Shown: in pieces, positions 61,364 through 64,000 of the stretch
Position numbering within the stretch: the stretch's first letter is position 1
Layout of the letters: every line of letters starts with the position of its first letter
Origin: Streptomyces spirodelae
GTDB lineage: Bacteria; Actinomycetota; Actinomycetes; Streptomycetales; Streptomycetaceae
Length of the DNA stretch: 64,000 bases
Assembly (NCBI RefSeq): GCF_017676385.1
Contig: NZ_JAFFZN010000009.1
Location: 62,001-126,000 of the forward strand
Direction: 5' to 3'
Translations under genes and position numbers: made by a program
Notes under the pieces: model-generated
Seen by the model: the letters and a program-made list of their open reading frames with translations, nothing else
Told to the model about the DNA's origin: nothing
Database searches by the model: none

Positions 61364-64000
61364 GTGCAGGAACAGGGCACCCCCAGACGCCACCTCATCG
61401 CCCTCGGCCTGGCCGTCCCGCTGGCGGCCGCCGGTACGGGTCTTGCGCAGGCCGCACCCGCCACAGCGCGCCCCCGCAGGTCCACCCGTGCCGGCCACCC
61501 CTTCCGGGACCCCGCGCTGCCCTTCGAGAAGCGCGTCGAGGACCTGCTGGGCAGGCTGACCCGCAAGGAGAAGATCTCCCTGCTGCACCAGTACCAGCCG
61601 GCCATCCCCCGGCTCGGTCTGAAGCCCTTCCGCACCGGAAGCGAAGCCCTGCACGGACTCGCCTGGCTCGGCAAGGCCACCGTCTTCCCGCAGGCGCTCG
61701 GCCTGGCCAGCACCTGGAACCCGGCGCTGATCGAGCGGGTCGGCACCGCCGTCGGGGACGAGGCGCGCGGCTTCCAGCACGAGCGCCCCAAGGGCTGGGG
61801 CCTCAACCTGTGGGCGCCGGTGGTCAATCTGCTGCGCGACCCGCGCTGGGGGCGCAACGAGGAGGGCTACTCCGAGGACCCGTATCTGAGCGGGGTCATC
61901 TCCACCGCCTACGGCACCGGACTCCAGGGCGACCATCCCCAGTATCTGAAGACGGCCCCCACCATCAAGCACTACCTCGCCAACAACACCGAGAAGAACC
62001 GCTCGACCTCGGACTCCGTACTGCCCCCTCGGGCTCGACACGAGTACTACCAGGCCGCCTTCAGGCCCGCGCTGCGCGCCGACGCCGTCACCGGTGTGAT
62101 GACCTCCTACAACCTGGTCAACGGCCGTCCCGCCACCGTCGATCCCGGCCTGGACGAGACCGTGCGGAAGTGGGCGGGGAAGGACCTGTTCAACGTCACC
62201 GACGCGGACGCGCCCAACAACCTCATCAAGGGACAGGACTACTACCCCACCCTGGCGGAGGCCGACGCGGCAGCGCTCAAGGCGGGCATCGACAGTTTCA
62301 CCTCCGACAGCGAGGACTCCTCCAAGACCGTCGAGGCCCTCACCACGGCGCTGGAGAAGGGCCTGATCACCGAGGCCGACCTGGACACCGCCGTGCGGCA
62401 CATCCTCGGCATCCGCTGCCGCCTCGGCGAGTTCGACCCGGACGGCGGACCGTACGGGAAGATCCCCGCGTCCGTCGTCGACAGCCCCGAGCACCGCGCC
62501 CTGGCCCGCCGGACGGCGCGGGAGGCGATCGTACTGCTGAAGAACGAGCCGCCGCCGGGCGGCGGTGCTGTGCTCCCGCTGGACGCCCGGAAGACGGCGA
62601 AGGTGGCCGTCGTCGGGTCGCTCGCCGACACTCTCTACACCGACTGGTACTCGGGGTCACTGCCGTACGGAGTCACCCCGCGCGAGGGCATCGCGGCCCG
62701 GCTCGGCGCGGCGGGTGAGGTCACCGGGGGTGAGGGCGTCGACCGGATCGCGCTGAAGAACGCGGCCACCGGAGCCTGTCTGACCGCAGGCAGCGGTGCG
62801 GAAGGGGCCGTGCTCACCGAGAGCGGCGACGGCTCGAGCACCGAAGCGCAGTTCGACGTCTTCGACTGGGGCGAGGGCATCGTCACCCTGCGCAGCGCCG
62901 CCAACGCCAAATACCTCGGCTACGACGGCAAGGTCTTCCGCAACGACCAGGAACAGCCCGGCGGCTGGTTCGTCCAGCAGCAGTTCGTGCTGGAGAAGCA
63001 GGCCGACGGTGCCCGGCTGGTGCGCTACGCCGGATACGAGACGCTCACCGACTGGTTCGGCGACAAGAAGTACCTCAAGGCGGGCGAGGACGGCACCGTC
63101 ACCCTGGTCACCAAGCAGAACGCCACCTCGTACCAGGTCGAGACCGTACGCGACGGCGTCGCCGAGGCGGTCGAGGCAGCGCGCGAAGCGGACGCGGCCG
63201 TCGTCGTGGTCGGCACCATGCCCGCCATCAACGGGCGCGAGGACCACGATCGCACGTCGATGGCGCTCGCGGAGGGGCAGGCCGCACTGGTGAAGGCCGT
63301 CCGCCGGGCCAACCCGCGCACGGTCGTCGTGCTGGAGACCAGCTACCCGCAGACCGTCACCTGGGAGCAGGAACACATACCCGCGCTCGTCTGGACCACC
63401 CACGCGGGCCAGGAGACCGGCAACGCGCTGGCGGACGTGCTCTTCGGCGACCACAACCCGGCCGGGCGGCTCACCCAGACCTGGTACCGCTCCGAGGACG
63501 ACCTGCCCGACCTCCTCGAATACGACATCATCAAGGCCGACCGCACCTACCTGTACTTCCGCGGAGATCCGCTCTACCCCTTCGGACACGGCCTGTCCTA
63601 CAGCACCTTCCGCTACGGCCGGCCCCGGCTCTCCTCCCACACGCTGGAGCGCGACGGCGCCGTGACCGTCTCGGTGCGCGTCACCAACACCGGCAGCCGC
63701 GACGGCGACGAGGTCGTACAGCTCTATACGCGCAGGCGCGGCTCGCGGGACAAGCAGCCGCTGCGGCAGTTGAACGGCTTCGAGCGGGTCCGGCTGAAGG
63801 CGGGCCGCTCCATGACCGTACGGCTGAAGCTGCGGGCCGCGGACCTCGCCCACTGGGACGTCACCCGCGGCCGCGAGGTGGTGGAGAGCGGCGTGGTCGA
63901 GGTACGGGTGGGAGCCTCGTCCAGCGACATCCGGGGGCGTACGACCCTGCGGGTGCGCGGCGAGAAGATCCCGCCGCGCGACCTGTCGCAGACCACGCGG
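61364..64000 (+). CDS. Secreted glycoside hydrolase family 3 enzyme (partial)
   Basis: 879 codons are present and the gene continues past the right edge. It starts at GTG 61364 behind GAAGGAGAG. A twin-arginine-like signal (PRRHLIALGLAVPLAAAGTGLAQAAPATA) indicates export. The catalytic domain has the GRNEEGYSEDPYLSG and IKHYLANN motifs and nucleophile Asp280 in FNVTDADAP. A beta-trefoil- or fascin-like insert lies around residues 465-585 (LRSAANAKYLGYDG ... DKKYLKAGEDGTVTLV). The alpha/beta sandwich and a fibronectin-III-like end (VSVRVTNTGSRDGDEVVQLYTRR) follow. Beta-glucosidase or beta-xylosidase activity is likely, induced via the LacI-type regulator. Confidence 0.9.
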   Translation, partial: MQEQGTPRRHLIALGLAVPLAAAGTGLAQAAPATARPRRSTRAGHPFRDPALPFEKRVEDLLGRLTRKEKISLLHQYQPAIPRLGLKPFRTGSEALHGLAWLGKATVFPQALGLASTWNPALIERVGTAVGDEARGFQHERPKGWGLNLWAPVVNLLRDPRWGRNEEGYSEDPYLSGVISTAYGTGLQGDHPQYLKTAPTIKHYLANNTEKNRSTSDSVLPPRARHEYYQAAFRPALRADAVTGVMTSYNLVNGRPATVDPGLDETVRKWAGKDLFNVTDADAPNNLIKGQDYYPTLAEADAAALKAGIDSFTSDSEDSSKTVEALTTALEKGLITEADLDTAVRHILGIRCRLGEFDPDGGPYGKIPASVVDSPEHRALARRTAREAIVLLKNEPPPGGGAVLPLDARKTAKVAVVGSLADTLYTDWYSGSLPYGVTPREGIAARLGAAGEVTGGEGVDRIALKNAATGACLTAGSGAEGAVLTESGDGSSTEAQFDVFDWGEGIVTLRSAANAKYLGYDGKVFRNDQEQPGGWFVQQQFVLEKQADGARLVRYAGYETLTDWFGDKKYLKAGEDGTVTLVTKQNATSYQVETVRDGVAEAVEAAREADAAVVVVGTMPAINGREDHDRTSMALAEGQAALVKAVRRANPRTVVVLETSYPQTVTWEQEHIPALVWTTHAGQETGNALADVLFGDHNPAGRLTQTWYRSEDDLPDLLEYDIIKADRTYLYFRGDPLYPFGHGLSYSTFRYGRPRLSSHTLERDGAVTVSVRVTNTGSRDGDEVVQLYTRRRGSRDKQPLRQLNGFERVRLKAGRSMTVRLKLRAADLAHWDVTRGREVVESGVVEVRVGASSSDIRGRTTLRVRGEKIPPRDLSQTTR

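Overview
The window looks like a chromosomal segment of a Streptomyces or a close actinobacterial relative. The DNA is very GC-rich with strong G/C bias at third codon positions. It carries typical Streptomyces families: XRE regulators with a DUF5753 effector domain, paired DUF397 proteins, DUF2180 and DUF5133 small proteins, sugar ABC importers without their own ATPase, and a mycothiol-linked formaldehyde dehydrogenase. I found no rRNA, tRNA, CRISPR array, insertion sequence or prophage gene. Gene content is mainly catabolic: many small regulator-plus-operon units, often with visible operators.

Layout, left to right. 1-357: start of a glutamine synthetase-family gene that runs off the left edge. 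661-8697: a DUF5753 regulator, then an acyl-CoA degradation set (thiolase and LysR regulator diverging from 3-hydroxyacyl-CoA dehydrogenase and acyl-CoA dehydrogenase, followed by a convergent fatty acyl-CoA synthetase). 9242-14827: CDF metal exporter, intracellular GH3 glycosidase, AraC regulator diverging from an atypical SDR. 14867-16573: a zinc-free ribosomal protein L31 with an unusual C-terminal tail, diverging from a baeRF-type (eRF1-like) protein. 16620-21287: MFS exporter, then a sialate-type transporter (nanT) plus a DapA/NanA-family lyase behind a perfect palindrome, and an SDR that has lost its catalytic Tyr and Lys. 22080-28788: a sugar locus with a DeoR regulator and GH4 phosphoglycosidase diverging from a PfkB kinase and a three-gene ABC importer. 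28884-32325: a beta-helix-like membrane-anchored protein, a DUF397/DUF397/XRE unit and two very small genes.

32331-40965 is a compact, translationally coupled six-gene catabolic operon: M20 metallohydrolase, aldehyde dehydrogenase, SDR, DUF3311 protein, sodium:solute symporter and a cytoplasmic penicillin-acylase-family amidase. It diverges from a FadR-type regulator, with a perfect FadR-like palindrome between them. It reads as import, amide cleavage and oxidation of an unidentified N-acyl compound, and is the best candidate here for an undescribed pathway.

41897-50832 encodes what looks like a full glycine betaine to glycine route: Rieske oxygenase, dimethylglycine oxidase, monomeric sarcosine oxidase and mycothiol-dependent formaldehyde dehydrogenase, with an IclR regulator, a Rieske ferredoxin and a ferredoxin reductase. 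Each demethylation releases formaldehyde, which the dehydrogenase would remove. Two related 17-bp sites flank the iclR gene in front of both transcription units.

50986-60063 holds miscellaneous genes (AIM24 family, 2-hydroxyacid dehydrogenase, SDR, VOC, cupin, GlxA-type regulator, sugar acetyltransferase, DUF2267/DUF2795 small proteins) plus a heptanucleotide tandem repeat and gene remnants. 60098-64000 is a LacI-regulated unit with a clear promoter and operators, controlling a secreted GH3 glycosidase that runs off the right edge. Several dispersed palindromic repeats lie at gene ends and probably act as terminators.
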